DNA of 64,000 nucleotides, taken from positions 868,001 through 932,000 of the forward strand of contig SMMW01000077.1 in the NCBI GenBank assembly GCA_004794655.1, given 5' to 3'. Positions 21,901-40,400 of the stretch are shown here, piece after piece. A program made the position numbers and the translations under genes. The DNA comes from Marisa cornuarietis. Lineage: Eukaryota > Mollusca > Gastropoda > Architaenioglossa > Ampullariidae. The notes beneath the pieces are model-generated. The model was not told the DNA's origin, ran no database searches, and was given only the letters and a program-made list of their open reading frames with translations. How positions within the stretch are numbered: the first letter of the stretch is position 1; the number at the start of each line of letters is the position of its first letter.

Positions 21901-24900
21901 TGTGAAGCTGCCAGTTTCTGTATGTCCAGTGCAAGACCCTCAGGGTTGGGCACTTGACACCCTCTCCATCCCACAGGACAGAATGATGGCAATTTTTGAC
22001 CAGTGATTCTGCTTCCTCAGGTTCTGACGAAACTGGCAGCTGATGTCCAAGATTCTTCTTGTGGCCCATTTGGATGGGAAGAAGTATGAATAATAGATAT
22101 GGTAAACTTCTCCCCATCATTTTGTTCTTGTTGATTCCACTCTTCTCCAGCAAGAACTGAATCTCCACATCTGTGTGCTGTTCAGGCAGCCATTCTCCCC
22201 AAGGTTTACAACAGGCTGTGGCTCATCATACCTGGCATATGCTAGTTCACGATCATGGCGCTTAAATGATTAAAGACCTAATGTAGCCTATTATCTCCTA
22301 TGTCATCTGGTAAGCCTTGAAGAAAGAGAATTCACAAAAAAAAATTCATTTTACAATATAATAATACTAGAATGCTTAAATAAATTATTTTACAGTGTAA
22401 CACTAAAATGTCAAGAAATGTTATTTCCTTCCTCTTTCTTTGTTGTTTTTTGAAGGCTATCCTTGCTGGCGACTATATTCTCTCTATTGTATCCAGTGTT
22501 TTAGCTCGCATTGGCAACACAGAAGTTGTCTCAATCATGTCACAAGTAGTGGAGGACTTGGTCAGAGGTAAATACACAGTACATAAATATATTGGAGGGT
22601 TTTTTCAGTTTTACTGGGTGGTGCCATTACTTTTTTCCATTTCTTCTTAATAATAAACTTGTGAGCAATACTTCACAAAATGTGCACTTGTTAAAGTTCA
22701 AGGACAATCTTGGGCAACTTTGTAGCTTCCTGCTATTCTCCATTCTTGAAGCACACAACAGTTGACTGGTATGTTAGTCAGATACTTGCTTTGTAGTTGA
22801 TAGCCACTTACAACTTTTTCTTGCTAATAATAATGTGTACTTGTAATGCGCAGCATCATGACCAAGATAGATCGCACTGTCTGCTCAGACCAATAATGAA
22901 ATAATAAATGAACATTAGATAACAGACAGTGGATGGTGAGATACATTTAGCCAATTGAACAAAATAAAGATGAAGTACAAGAGTAGAACGTAAAGCAATG
23001 GATAAAGGTATGAAGGTATATAGGTACTATGAACAGTGTAAAGATGAGTCACTACATGATAGTTAACATAACAGACAATATTGCAAAAGGAGTTCAAGAT
23101 AGTAATTCAAGGATAGTACTGTAAGTAACTTAGCGAACAGATTTTTTCAGAGAATGTTTGAATGTAGCCTTCAAAGAATAAAGAACAACTTTGAAAAACT
23201 GAAAATAAAGGTTTTGTGAGCTGGGTGAAGTGATGTCTATATCTGATTTCTAAGTGGGCAAGCCTGAACAAGAATGCAGAGAATTTGAAGATACATATGA
23301 AGAACAGAGAATTTGAAGATGCATTACATATGAAGAACAGAGAACAAGAAGATGAGAAAAGCATGGCAAACAGTAGTAACAAACACATATGACTCAGCTC
23401 ACAACATCAAACATAACATATGACTCATCGACAAACAACATGAATAACTGCAAAAGGCAGCAATGGACTGATTAAGTAAAAAGTAGAATTAAAAAGTAAC
23501 ATGAATAAAGACATTCAGAAAGAAGCTTGACTCTGAAACTTATCAGTTGAATGGGCTGATGGCACTGAATTCATACTTTATATTTCTTTGGAGTCAGCAG
23601 AAATAATGAGAGTAATATCTGTCAGCATTGTCATGTTTGATCATTCTCTACATGTAATGTCACGCATCTCTTTCCAGCCTTCCAGCATAGAGATCATTCT
23701 AGTTTCCTAGTGTGCACAAAATAGCTTGTTCGAGTTTGATACAGGAACTGATCTTTTTGCTTGACTGATACTGATTAAAAAAAAATCTGAAATACCTCTT
23801 GATGAAGTTATGTTAGATGTAGGAAGCATGTCCGATATAGGAGGCATGTCAGAGTTGGACTGCTGTGATGAGTAAGAGAATAGCAATGACCAACTTTATA
23901 AATCCCAGTGAGCAATTCTATTCAGGAAGTGCTCAGATAACAAAACAACAAAAAAAGAAGCAAACAATGAGCAAAACAAGTGCTAGTTTAAAAGATAAAA
24001 GATGATAAGAATATGCATTATAGAAAACTTTAAAAAGCATGCAATCTTACATCTAAACCATTCTTAAGACACCTAAATCGGCACACACCAATGCACACAC
24101 ACACAACTGACTATTTATCTCTGGTTGAGCAGCTGGATTGCTGAGTCAAGTGCCTGTTACTTCTGAATGCATACATAGAATAGCGATATCTCAATAAAAC
24201 AAATTCTCTTGCTAGTACATGTCCAGGTGTGGACAAAATGCAGGACACCTTTCTGACAATTTGCGGATCACAAAGGGAAGCTAAATCCCTCTGCCTGACA
24301 CCAATTACCATCGAAAATTTAAACATCCTGTGAAACTGGTCCACTCACCTTGAATAAGCTGCCAATCCATATTCACCAGAAACCTTCTCTCTTCATTTAA
24401 AAAATCTCTGAAATCGTTTTTCCCGCCATAGTGTGTGTTTAGGTACACACTTGTATGTATGCACCATGAATTGCAGTAGCAAGAATAAATGCTTTATAAT
24501 TATTTTACTTCCCACATTACATTAGTATATTTTGTAATCCTACATATATTTTTATTCATAGGGAAAAGGCATTGAATTTTATGTTTCAGGAGAGTTTATG
24601 CAGCTGGGTTCAAAAGAAGATGAAAATGAAAGATTTGCTCACTATCTTAACAAGACATTCAAGAAAACAGCCAGTATGTTAGCAGCCAGCTGCAAATCTG
24701 TAAGTGTTTTGTGATGTATATACAAAGTAATACTTTATCTCTCAATCACCTCATCTCATCAAATAGCTAGTATGAATACCTTTGTGTCAGTTCCTTTGTA
24801 GTACTTAGCTAGTACCGTGGTATTTATTCTATGTTGTATTTCAGTGAAGGTAGCCTGCCTTGGGTTCAGCTCTCATCTCAGACATGCAGTACTTTTTCTG

Positions 24901-27900
24901 CATGGGCCATCTGTATTACAGGGCTGGCTGCCTAGCCGTGATATAGTCTTAGTTGCTGACTCGGCATAAAACACCAGTTCCCCCCTCCCATAGTATCAAT
25001 AGTCCTGTAATTTTTCTTTTCTAATTTTTGTGCTCGTAATGTTTCATGTACTTCAGATTCATGGCACAGCCCTGTAAACTTTTTGAAATTGTGGAATATT
25101 AAAATACATCTGCATAAATGATCTTTGGCTCACCTTGTTAGTCTATATATAGAACAGCAGAGGTAATTATGGAACTTTCTTTTCTTAGACCATGAGACAT
25201 CAGCAAGAGAAGTCTCACTTTGGTGGTCTCCCTTAGTTCTCTAAAGTACTAAAGACATTTGTACTTTCCTTTGACAGAAAACAGTCCTCATTATACTAAT
25301 TTATTACACGTCTGCAGTTTTAAACATTTTCAAGAGAGATAGTATTTTGCTTAGGTCACTTTCTGCAAATGTCATGCCATATCATAATGTCTGTTTCTTT
25401 CAAACAAATGCAGGTTGCTGTCCTTGGACAGTGTTCAGAGGAAATCTCCAATACTGTTTACCAGTATGGTAGAAATCTGGGTATAGCATTTCAGGTAAGC
25501 AACAAATAATAAACACAAAGTTTTATTTGTTAATTTAAAATTGAATTTTAATCAGTATATAAACCATAATTATAGTCTAACAAATAGACTCTGTACAGAA
25601 GTTTGTTTTTTTGTTTGTTTTTGCTACAAACCACTTTTGTGGGTTATGTAGTTTCCTAAAATATTTCTGTTGTAAAATATATGCTTATTTTGTAACCGGT
25701 AGGGATGTTTTGTGTAAAATGTCCTTAAATTTCCCTTTAGTTCAACACGTCTTTAATAAATAATAATATTTCTGCTGAATTCTCTTTACTTTCATCAATT
25801 AAACCAGTGGTGCCCAACCTTTTCTCGCCCGAGGGCCACACTCTACATGATACAAAATCTCGCGGGCCAGAACATGGCAGTTTTGCCAGAATCATGCCGA
25901 TGTTAAAAATTAAATTATGCAGCGTAGGATTTGGTTAGAAAGAAAGAAATCATAAGGCTTCCGTTAAACTTAGCGGGGTTGCATGAGGCACCTTTGCACG
26001 CCGGATGTGGCCCATAGGCCGTAGGTTAGGCATACCTGATCTAAGCCTTCTGAAAGAAAAAAAAACAAGACAAAAGGTTGTTTGTGTACTGTCTTTTTTC
26101 CTTTTAAGTCTCATTGTGTCTATGATGTCATAAGCATCTTTACTCCATAGCACTCAGCATGTAGAGTCCTGCTCAACACCATTTTTTGCAATGGAAGTTA
26201 GGTTATGTTAAGAAATTTTGGGACCACCTTGTACTCCCTTTATGATCTAAAGGAGATAACAGTGTTTGGAAATGGTTCAGCAAGTATAACTGTTGATCTT
26301 TTTTTCACATTACATACCATTCATAATTGAATCAAATAGAAAAGCATTTAGTATACAGAGATGAGAAGAAGCTACTTTGAGCTTAGGCCATATATGTGTA
26401 AAGAAGTTTGAATGAGTTAACATTGCTGGGGTCACTCAGAAAAGTAAGGTTTTTGAATTGCTTTTAAGTTTATAATACTAAAACTGTCCGCTCTCTGTAT
26501 TCCTTTGTTTATACCGACCACTCGTAGGCTAATAACAGATTTATTGACACTATTCCCACTAAGCTATATGCTAGCACATCAGCTTATCCTTTCTTCCTAT
26601 AGACAAAGCTATAAATCATTATCACTCTGAATGTATAGCAGTGGGGAAATTCAACTGGTAACATGTTGAAAACTGGTTTTTATAATAAAATGGCTAGTGT
26701 GACCTTTAAAAGGTGCTCATATCATCATTGAATGTTTTCCAACTGCACATACATTATCCCAGAATCCAGTGTACAGGTTTGTTTGGTTGTTTTTGCAGCT
26801 GATGGATGATTTGTTAGACTTTATTTCGAGTGACTTACAGCTTGGGAAACCCACAGCAGCTGACCTGAAACTAGGTCTGGCTACAGCACCAGTTTTGTTT
26901 GCTTCTCAGCAGGTATGCTTGTCAGAATATATTTTGATATTCTCCAGTTTCAGGAAACACTGACTATAGTCAGATGCTGCAAAATATAGTTTGTCCAGTT
27001 CTAATGAGACATCATTGTGATAAAGTTTCTAAGCCTCTTTGCTAGAAGTCTGTATTTTTCACACTCTTCAGATGGTCACTTTGACCTACAGGTCCATCCT
27101 TTTTCAACTTTGTAAATTAAGGACACCAAGTTTGTTTTCAGTTTTAAGATTTGGTAAATTTTTTTCCCATGTGCTACATTTATTTTTGCTCTAAACAACT
27201 AGCAAAATTTTTGTTTCCAATGCTGCTTAGTTGTCTTTAGATTGTTTTTCCAAATTTGTATCAGCATTGTGGATTGTTTTTCTTGCAACCAGTACTTAGA
27301 CTTACATGAAAATATTTTAACGCTAGAACCTCCTCATTGAGATCTTTTTTGTGGTGACTCATAGAAGTGAAAGATTTTGATGAAAATGTTTTGTTACATA
27401 AACAATATACTTGAATTGTGACTCAATTTTTCAGTAAAGCATGCTGAAGGTAGAGAGAGAACTGACGAAAGCTCATCTTCATTTTTTAACTGTGACTCAA
27501 TCTTCCAGTAAAGCACAATGAATAAACTGTGTTCAAAGAAAATTCTACCAAATAATCAATATATTACAGAAACTTAATATTTTCAGTTTCCAGAGCTCAA
27601 TCCACTTATAATGCGGAGATTTTCTGAAGATGGTGATGTTGAAAGAGCTCGTTATCTTGTAGCAAAGGTAACTGAGATTTGTACATCCTTCTATATGCAC
27701 TTGTTGCTGTTATTAACCTTGACTCCCCTGCTAGGAGGTAGTAGATATCTAAGGACAATAGTAATCTTTTACATGACTGTAGTTAGCACAATTGTTTTAC
27801 AGCCCATGACTTGCTTTTAAAAAGATTTGTTTGTTAAATATGTTTATAGAAAAAATTGTGCTTTACATGAAAGATAATTGTGTTCTTACAGTAGTTTGTC

Positions 27901-28146
27901 AGTTAGAAGGTAAGCTGCACATAATCTTAAGTCCTGATCCAGAACACACATAATATGAAGAAGATATAGACTTGTTAGCATGGACTGGTCTGATTCTTGT
28001 TCCAGAGTGAAGGAATTGAACAGACCAAATTGTTAGCAACTGAGCACACCAAGGAAGCCATTCGCCATCTCAGGAAACTTACTACCTCAGTTCCACAAGA
28101 AGCTTTGATATCACTGACTTTAAAACTGCTGCAGAGACAGAAATAA
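15467..28146 (+). CDS. PDSS1: Decaprenyl/polyprenyl diphosphate synthase subunit 1
   Basis: Catalytic subunit of the trans-prenyltransferase that elongates FPP or GGPP with IPP to build the ubiquinone side chain in mitochondria; in animals it partners PDSS2. Exons are 15467-15628, 17079-17273, 18285-18418, 20409-20547, 22456-22567, 24590-24699, 25414-25494, 26799-26912, 27587-27667 and 28006-28146. Every phase agrees and the product is 422 aa (human 415). Both aspartate-rich catalytic motifs are intact: DDVID at residues 187-191 and DDLLD at 314-318. Other landmarks are GKAFRPLVVLLMAKACN, AILAGDYILS, ARIGNTEVVS, YQYGRNLGIAFQLMDD and KPTAADLKLGLATAPVLFA. The N-terminus (MSAFRSRLLGLFYS) is a plausible mitochondrial presequence. 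A His-rich stretch (HHCHHHHS) at the start of exon 2 is poorly conserved leader. All introns carry repeats, none of which breaks coding. Confidence 0.96.
15928..15967. repeat. (TC)n(AC)n compound microsatellite
   Basis: About eight TC units followed by about twelve AC units in PDSS1 intron 1. A (GA)n tract lies near 18577 in intron 3. Confidence 0.9.
17865..17877 (+). repeat. Poly-G run of 13
   Basis: Thirteen consecutive G bases in PDSS1 intron 2. The rest of that intron (17274-18284) is AT-rich and shows nothing I can name. Confidence 0.8.
19501..19668 (+). repeat. tRNA-derived SINE, copy 2
   Basis: Best-preserved head in the window: GGTGGCGCAACGTTTAGCGC (A-box-like), CCTGTCACCAATACAGTG, then GGCTGTCCTGGGTTCAG (B-box-like). 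The body runs through GCATGTGGCATCTGTTTACA to GGCTCGGCGTAAAAC, ending in an A-rich tail. It lies in PDSS1 intron 3 and is preceded by a run of nine or more G. Confidence 0.88.
19856..20035 (+). repeat. tRNA-derived SINE, copy 3
   Basis: Same order of motifs as copy 2: TGGCGGCGCAATGGTTAGCG, CACCAATACAGTGAGGGTTG, GGATTCAGCTCT, GTGGCATCTGTTTACAAGGC, GGCGTAAAACACCAATTC. It lies only about 190 bp downstream of copy 2 in the same orientation, within PDSS1 intron 3. Confidence 0.88.
20950..22250. other. Unidentified ORF-bearing block in PDSS1 intron 4
   Basis: Long stop-free stretches occur on both strands: a plus frame at 21042-21710 (222 codons) and a minus frame at 21737-22168 (143 codons). Base composition is more balanced than the neighbouring intron. 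Neither protein has a domain I recognise, and further minus-strand peptide fragments with stops and shifts suggest a decayed antisense mobile element. No terminal repeats found by eye. Confidence 0.35.
22826..23130 (-). mobile_element. Probable LINE 3' end fragment
   Basis: On the minus strand the sequence ends GATGCTGCGCATTACAAGTA followed by a short ATT-rich tail (near 22826-22850). This resembles the GCGC-TATA/ACAAGT-(ATT)n terminus common in CR1-like elements. Upstream sequence lacks coding motifs, so the extent is approximate. Confidence 0.4.
23276..23345. repeat. Short tandem duplication (28-33 bp unit)
   Basis: CAGAGAATTTGAAGAT followed by ACATATGAAGAA occurs twice with a 5-bp indel and then a third partial unit. 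PDSS1 intron 5. Confidence 0.7.
23865..24345 (-). mobile_element. Non-LTR retrotransposon 3' end, family A copy 2
   Basis: The minus strand encodes IGVRQRDLASLCDPQIVRK and then REFVLLRY, collinear with the copy at 7440-8037 (IGAKQ, DLASSCDQQIVRK, RELVLL). The 3' UTR is also shared: a TG-rich tract, GGTTTAGATGTAAG, then GAGCACTTCC and TATAAAGTTGGTCATTGC. It is antisense in PDSS1 intron 5. Confidence 0.82.
24845..24985 (+). repeat. tRNA-derived SINE, copy 4 (5' truncated)
   Basis: Begins within the head (CAGTGAAGGTAGCCTGCCTT), then GGGTTCAGCTCTC, CATGGGCCATCTGTATTACA, GCCGTGATATAGTCTTAGTT, CTCGGCATAAAACACCAG. It lacks the A-box part. PDSS1 intron 6. Confidence 0.8.
25805..26038. mobile_element. 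hAT-type MITE
   Basis: Ends CAGTGGTGCCCAACCT and, inverted, CAGGTATGCCTAACCT are classic hAT termini; 12 of 16 positions match. The interior is GGGCCAGAACATGG-like, as in many hAT non-autonomous elements. Flanking 8-mers (AATTAAAC, ATCTAAGC) are only weakly alike, so the target duplication has decayed. PDSS1 intron 7. Confidence 0.78.
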
Positions 28147-28352
28147 CAAATGGGGGCTTAGACTGTTTTTTTTTTAATTCTTGTTATATCACCAGCGAAG
28201 GTATCATAATTAGTTAAAGCATTTTATTTTTCATATTTACATACATGGGGTAGTTGAGGTTTGTTGGTTGCAATTATTCACACACCACATCATGTGACTA
28301 TGAATTAATTTTTACAAATTCTTCGGCATGAAAATTGTCAACCCAACAGTAG

Positions 28353-28358
28353 AATAAA
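28353..28358 (+). terminator. Poly(A) signal of PDSS1
   Basis: AATAAA 207 bases after the PDSS1 stop, followed by GT-rich sequence (TTTTGATTGGTGGG). Confidence 0.7.
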
Positions 28359-29174
28359 TGTTTATGCTTTTGATTGGTGGGACGTTTGGCTGTGTAGCAA
28401 AGATTGAAGGTACAGTGTTCAAGGTTTATTTCATTATTTCAATGCAACATGAGAAATTTATTAAAATAAAAACTTAGCTGATCAGATTATTGTTTGACAA
28501 AATGCAAGTGTATGACGAAATGTAAGCAACATATCAAGGAGCACCCCTACAGACAAAGGAGAAAGAAAGTGGAAACAGCTGATTTTCAGTTGTGGTCAAG
28601 ATGGACAATGAAGGCTGTTGACCTTCGGTTGAAGTCGTGGAGGTGGTTAATGTTCGACATCAGTCAGAAAGGTGGAAGTCAGGAGAAAGTACACTGCTTA
28701 AGGTGATGCACAATGACAACACACCGCATCCACCAGATGTTATTTTTCTGTTTTTCACAGATAGTTGTCCGCTGGTCCCCCCCCCCCCACTCCCAACACA
28801 CACACAGCTCCACATGGACTGTAATGTTTCACGGCTCAAACCCATTTACTATTATATCATTATTACTACATGTATTATTTATTTTATTAAGTATTCAAAA
28901 GCCAGGGTGGAACAGCGGCAAGAAAAAAAACTGTAAAAGGCCTTTGCTGACATTCTTTGACTAGATCATCGTTACCACACCCTTCGTGTACCTTTGTCTT
29001 ATTTTAGGCTGTTCACCAGACCCTCCCCTGCAAAGGAGATGTTAAATAGAACAACAATCGAATTAAATAAGAACTTATTAGCAAGCATGAGAGTGGCACG
29101 TGCAAGTCTGAATTAGCAATCCAATATGGCATGATTAAGTCAAGAATATCAATTACAAATGGACATCATCATCA

Positions 29175-29390
29175 TCATCATCAAGCTTCAGAAAGTCCAG
29201 AACTCAGCTGCTCGTCTAGTTTTCTGGACTCGCAAATCCGAACATGTCACACCACTTCTTCACTCTTCATTTAAAGCTAGAATAGACTACAATCTCCCAA
29301 CTCTATGCTATGGACTCTTTGATGGCTCCTCCCCCAACTACTTTACTGAAATTTTGTCTGTCCACACCCTTGCTCGAAACCTTGAGTGCA
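29175..29390 (+). mobile_element. Small non-LTR retrotransposon coding remnant
   Basis: Encodes KLQKVQNSAARLVFWTRKSE followed closely by HVTPLLHSSFKARIDYN, LPTLCYGLFDGSSPNYFTE and the start of an ARNL tail. This is the conserved C-terminal region after the reverse transcriptase. The usual LHWLP block is deleted. Probably related to family B. Confidence 0.78.
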
Positions 29391-30044
29391 ATGACCACTT
29401 TATTACTTTTTGTATTTATATAGATTTGATAAAGATTGATTTTTCAAATCATCATAAAGAAGTATTAGTACTGTTGTTCAGCATTTGAGCAAGAATATTT
29501 GTAGAGGCTGATGTTATGAATGCACCAAAGAGTTTTGGTTTCTTAATCTAGCATTTTACTTAATTACATTAGTAATTAGCTTAAAAATCATCTGTTTATC
29601 TGCATAGAGCCTTTTCCCAAAACTGTTGGTGAGCTCAAAGTGCTCTTCATTAACACCCACCCTTCCAAGGAGGTGCAAGTTGGCATCAAATGCATCGCCT
29701 GGCTATCACTTGCACCAACACTCAGTCTTTCTACCATTCACACCAACACATTCTCTCTCTCTCAATCTCACACACAAGGTGCAGAAAATTGGACTACCCA
29801 GAAAAAATAATTGACAATCAGCACTGTAATCAGGTGTCATGTGCAGAGAGAGAGGAGTATCAGAGGTGACCCACAACACCCAATACTATTGTGGTGAAAG
29901 ATACTTGAACCACTCTGTCAATGTGGAGTGATACGCCTGGCTATTCTACAACACTTGTTTAGACAAACTGGCTGCTTCAATGTGGAAGCTTACCAGTTTA
30001 ACTAAGCAAAATAAGCACACTTACAAGAATGTTTATGTCACGAT

Positions 30045-30050
30045 TTTATT
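30045..30050 (-). terminator. Poly(A) signal of RBBP9
   Basis: TTTATT on the plus strand gives AATAAA on the minus strand about 140 bases after the RBBP9 stop. Confidence 0.65.
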
Positions 30051-30190
30051 GTTTCCACCAAAGAAAAGTACACGATTAAGAATGTATTGTGACAATAACC
30101 AACATTTGCACTTTATGGTTTAAAAACGAGAACATAATAATTCTGGCAATGGGCTTTTAATGTTGTGTTGATTTAAACTAGTGGGAAATG

Positions 30191-37228
<7,038 letters not shown>

Positions 37229-37440
37229 GATGGATCCGAAAAATCCTGGCTGTTGTAAGACATTCGAAGACATTGGGTGACATGGAGGAGAGTTGTGGCT
37301 ACATCTAAGTGAATGTATCACCATGTATTGACATTGAAGTATTCTACAACGGTGTTAAAGTCCTGATTTTAGGACTTTATACCCCTCTTTTTCGAGGGAG
37401 AACATTTGGACTATCTAATTAGCATATTTAGGGCGAAAAC
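37229..37440. promoter_or_regulatory. Bidirectional promoter spacer RBBP9/EPC
   Basis: Only 212 bp separate the divergent start codons, so both 5' UTRs and core promoters must lie in or overlap it. No TATA box stands out. Two hairpins sit on the EPC side (37357-37398). Confidence 0.65.
37357..37398 (+). promoter_or_regulatory. Two tandem hairpins upstream of EPC start
   Basis: AAAGTCCT-GATTTT-AGGACTTT (37357-37378, perfect 8-bp stem) is followed 4 bases later by CCCTC-TTTTTC-GAGGG (37383-37398, 5-bp stem). They lie 42-84 bases before the ATG, probably in the EPC 5' UTR. Confidence 0.6.
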
Positions 37441-40400
37441 ATGAGCAAAGTGTCGTTTCGAGCGCGGGCGCTGGATGTCTCCAAGCCCATGCCCATTTAC
37501 CGGGCAGAGGAGATTCCAGACCTGCGCGATTTCGACAAGATCAACCGCGCCGTTGTGCAAATGCCAACAGGAATGGAAAAAGAGGAAGAAACGGTATGTT
37601 TCATTGCTAGAAGCATTTTTTTGCATGGGCGCCATCTTGTTTTTTTCCGCGCGCTTCCAAGCTAAAAAAAATGTACCGTATTTGCATGCTGCTGCATAAC
37701 TGTTGAAGGCTGCAAACAAACCGTAACGCCTGTCTGATAATATCTGGTCTTTTAGAGGTTTCTTCAATCAGTCTTTTCTTTTCAAGCGTGGAAAGAACGC
37801 AAGCGTCCTCGGTCACGTGACTACTACCAGTCCTATAAGTAGGTCATGTTGACCCTTAGAGTAAGCATGGCCTACAAGGAGCTTTCTTGTTTACCATTAG
37901 TGGTGTTTGTGTTGGGTGGCCATTTGTTGACATACAAGTATAAAAAATATCTTTCTTGTTTTATTTTGTTTCTTTTTGGAAAGTAAAACCTCGACTAGAG
38001 AAAATCAGCGTGGGGAATTCCCAGCTAGTGCACTTGCACCCAAACATACGTCAAAGGGGACATAATAGTAAACTATTATGGTTCACAAGCTGCCTGCAAA
38101 TGAAATTGATCATCAGCAGCATATGGCTTTTATAACTGTTAAGATACCTTACTTTTGACACAGCCCTATATTAGCTTGACTACTGAAACCAACTGAGATA
38201 TGTAAAGCTATTGTAGCGTAAATCATGACCCGGATCCTGTCTGAGAGTTTGGTAGAGTTCCAGAGCAATATAAGTTGATGCCTGCAAAAATCTTATATAT
38301 AAGAATTATCCACTGCATATAATTTTTCAGCCAAAGATGTGAAATTTTCAGCCATAAAATAATTACTGAATTAAAACCTGCCAAAAGCAGTTATTAAGTA
38401 TTTTTAAAGCGCAGTAATCAGACAAGCGTGTTTTCCAAGACTGCAAAAAGGAAAACAAATCTTCCCCTTATCTCATTCTAAAAGATTTCTTGTAACAAAA
38501 GCTTTTGTGTTACAGATATGAAACAGCTCTTTTACTAATATTATGAATTTCTGCACATAATGATCATGTAGAAATTTCAGTACTATGTTTTAATCGTTGT
38601 TTCGAAGTATGTGTGCGGGGTGGTCTCGTGACGCAATAGTTAGCATCTGTCACCAGCACAATGAGGGTTGCCTGCCCTGGGTTCCAGTCTTGTCTTGGGC
38701 ACACGTTTTTCTCTGCATGTGGCATATGTTTGCATGGCTGGCTGCATTGCCCAGCCTTAGTTGCTAGCTCGGCATAAAACACCAATTCCAGGGCCCCCAC
38801 CCTTGGAGTACCTGTGCGCATCTTCTGTGTCACAAATTTTGATTGTAATGGTGGTACATAAGTTACATTGATAATGTAGGCCGCAAATTTAATCTTTCAG
38901 TTGATCTTTAGAAAAACTTTCAGCCAGTTTTTTTTAAAGGCTAGTTCTTATGCCTGCTTATACCTGCTGTGGGTAAAGCTGGCTCAGTTTTGTGCTTACA
39001 CGTGTTTCTCTCTCTTTTTTTTTAAGTGCAAAATCTGTCTTAACTGTTCTGAATATATTATGTATCCATTACCCTTTAATTTCATAAAAAAAATAAATGT
39101 AGACCAGTTTCCTGTTTACCTTTGTAGACCTTTCCAGGATTATAGACCAACGATTTTAGAAAGGTTAGTAGTGGATGTTGACATAATAACTTAAAGAAAA
39201 TGTAAACTTTATTGTTGTTTGTCTTTTAGTAATATTATTGTCTAGAAAATGTATTTGAAAAGATGGCTAAATACTGATGGAAATTGAATGGGCAAAAGCC
39301 AGGTGGTGAGAAAATAATTAAAAGTGTAAAAGAAAGCTCCAGTAGCTTATAGACCTTAGAGTGGGTCAACTTTAAGTGGCGCATTGTGTCTGTTACTTGA
39401 TAAACAGACCAAGTCAAGTTCTTGTCTTCTAGCAAATGAAAAGAATCCCAATTTTACACAATAGAACTTGAGTTTTCTGATGTGAAACATATCAGGGTTA
39501 GGGGTGGTTGGTGGCGCAGTGGCGAAAGTGTCTGTCGCCACAACCTTGAGAATTGGGTGTCACGGGTTCTTACGTCACCTGTGACGCACCTCTCTGAATG
39601 TGACTCTTGCGTACAGGGATAACTGTTGGTGGTTTTTTTATGGGTATTCCAGCTTCCTCCCACCCTCTCTACGTGTGTGCATGTGTGAGAGTGAGTGGTT
39701 AAGATCTAAATAATGATGAATAAATTTGTAAGATGCATTTGATATCTACAAATAAATGTGTTCATGCAATTTAATTTTGTGCCCGCCTATTTTGGTGGCA
39801 TAAGGTATTCTGTACATAAACATTTATTATCCTCATTTAAAATGGAATGTTTGCATGGGGGATCGTTGTGACGTGAAGGTGGGATTTGTATTTATTTATT
39901 ATAGATATGGTATTGTAGATATTCTGTCCACTCTTACCTAAGTTGGAGGTAGGGGTACCACACTTGCCATCAAAAATACCTCATATTAAGCAAACTAGAA
40001 GAATAGTAGTTAACTTTTGTATCTTTTTCTCAATCAGGAAACACATCTGCAGAATGCACTAACTGCCCAGCAATTCTATGGAACAGCTGAAGTTCAGGCC
40101 ATTCCTATCCCTGAAATCCAGGGCATGGATGAGCGCTACAACAAGCTGTATAAGCCTGACTTTAAGCCCACCAAACAGTATATCCACATCCAAGGTTAGT
40201 CAGAGTTGTGGACAGTTTGAAACCAGTTACTAGTGGAGGATTTACTCAGTCTTAAGGAAAATTTTGAGTGTTGTGTTTAATCCACTTCAAGTTGATCAGG
40301 TGTTTTTCCACAGTAAGTCTGAAAAAATGTTTGACCTTTGCTGTAGAAAATTCGTATTAAAGTGAATCTATAGACAGTTTTTAAAGTTAGCATTAGCTTT

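Larger units (their letters stand above)
28147..30190. other. Intergenic/3' UTR stretch between PDSS1 and RBBP9
   Basis: Contains the PDSS1 and RBBP9 3' UTRs, a poly-C run near 28778-28788 beside short CA repeats, and a LINE remnant at about 29175-29390. A CT-rich tract lies near 29751-29765. No other gene seen. Confidence 0.6.

Noticed and set aside
37607..37816. Minus-strand open frames in EPC intron 1
   Set aside because: No domain and no splice context; chance frames near the CpG-rich promoter.
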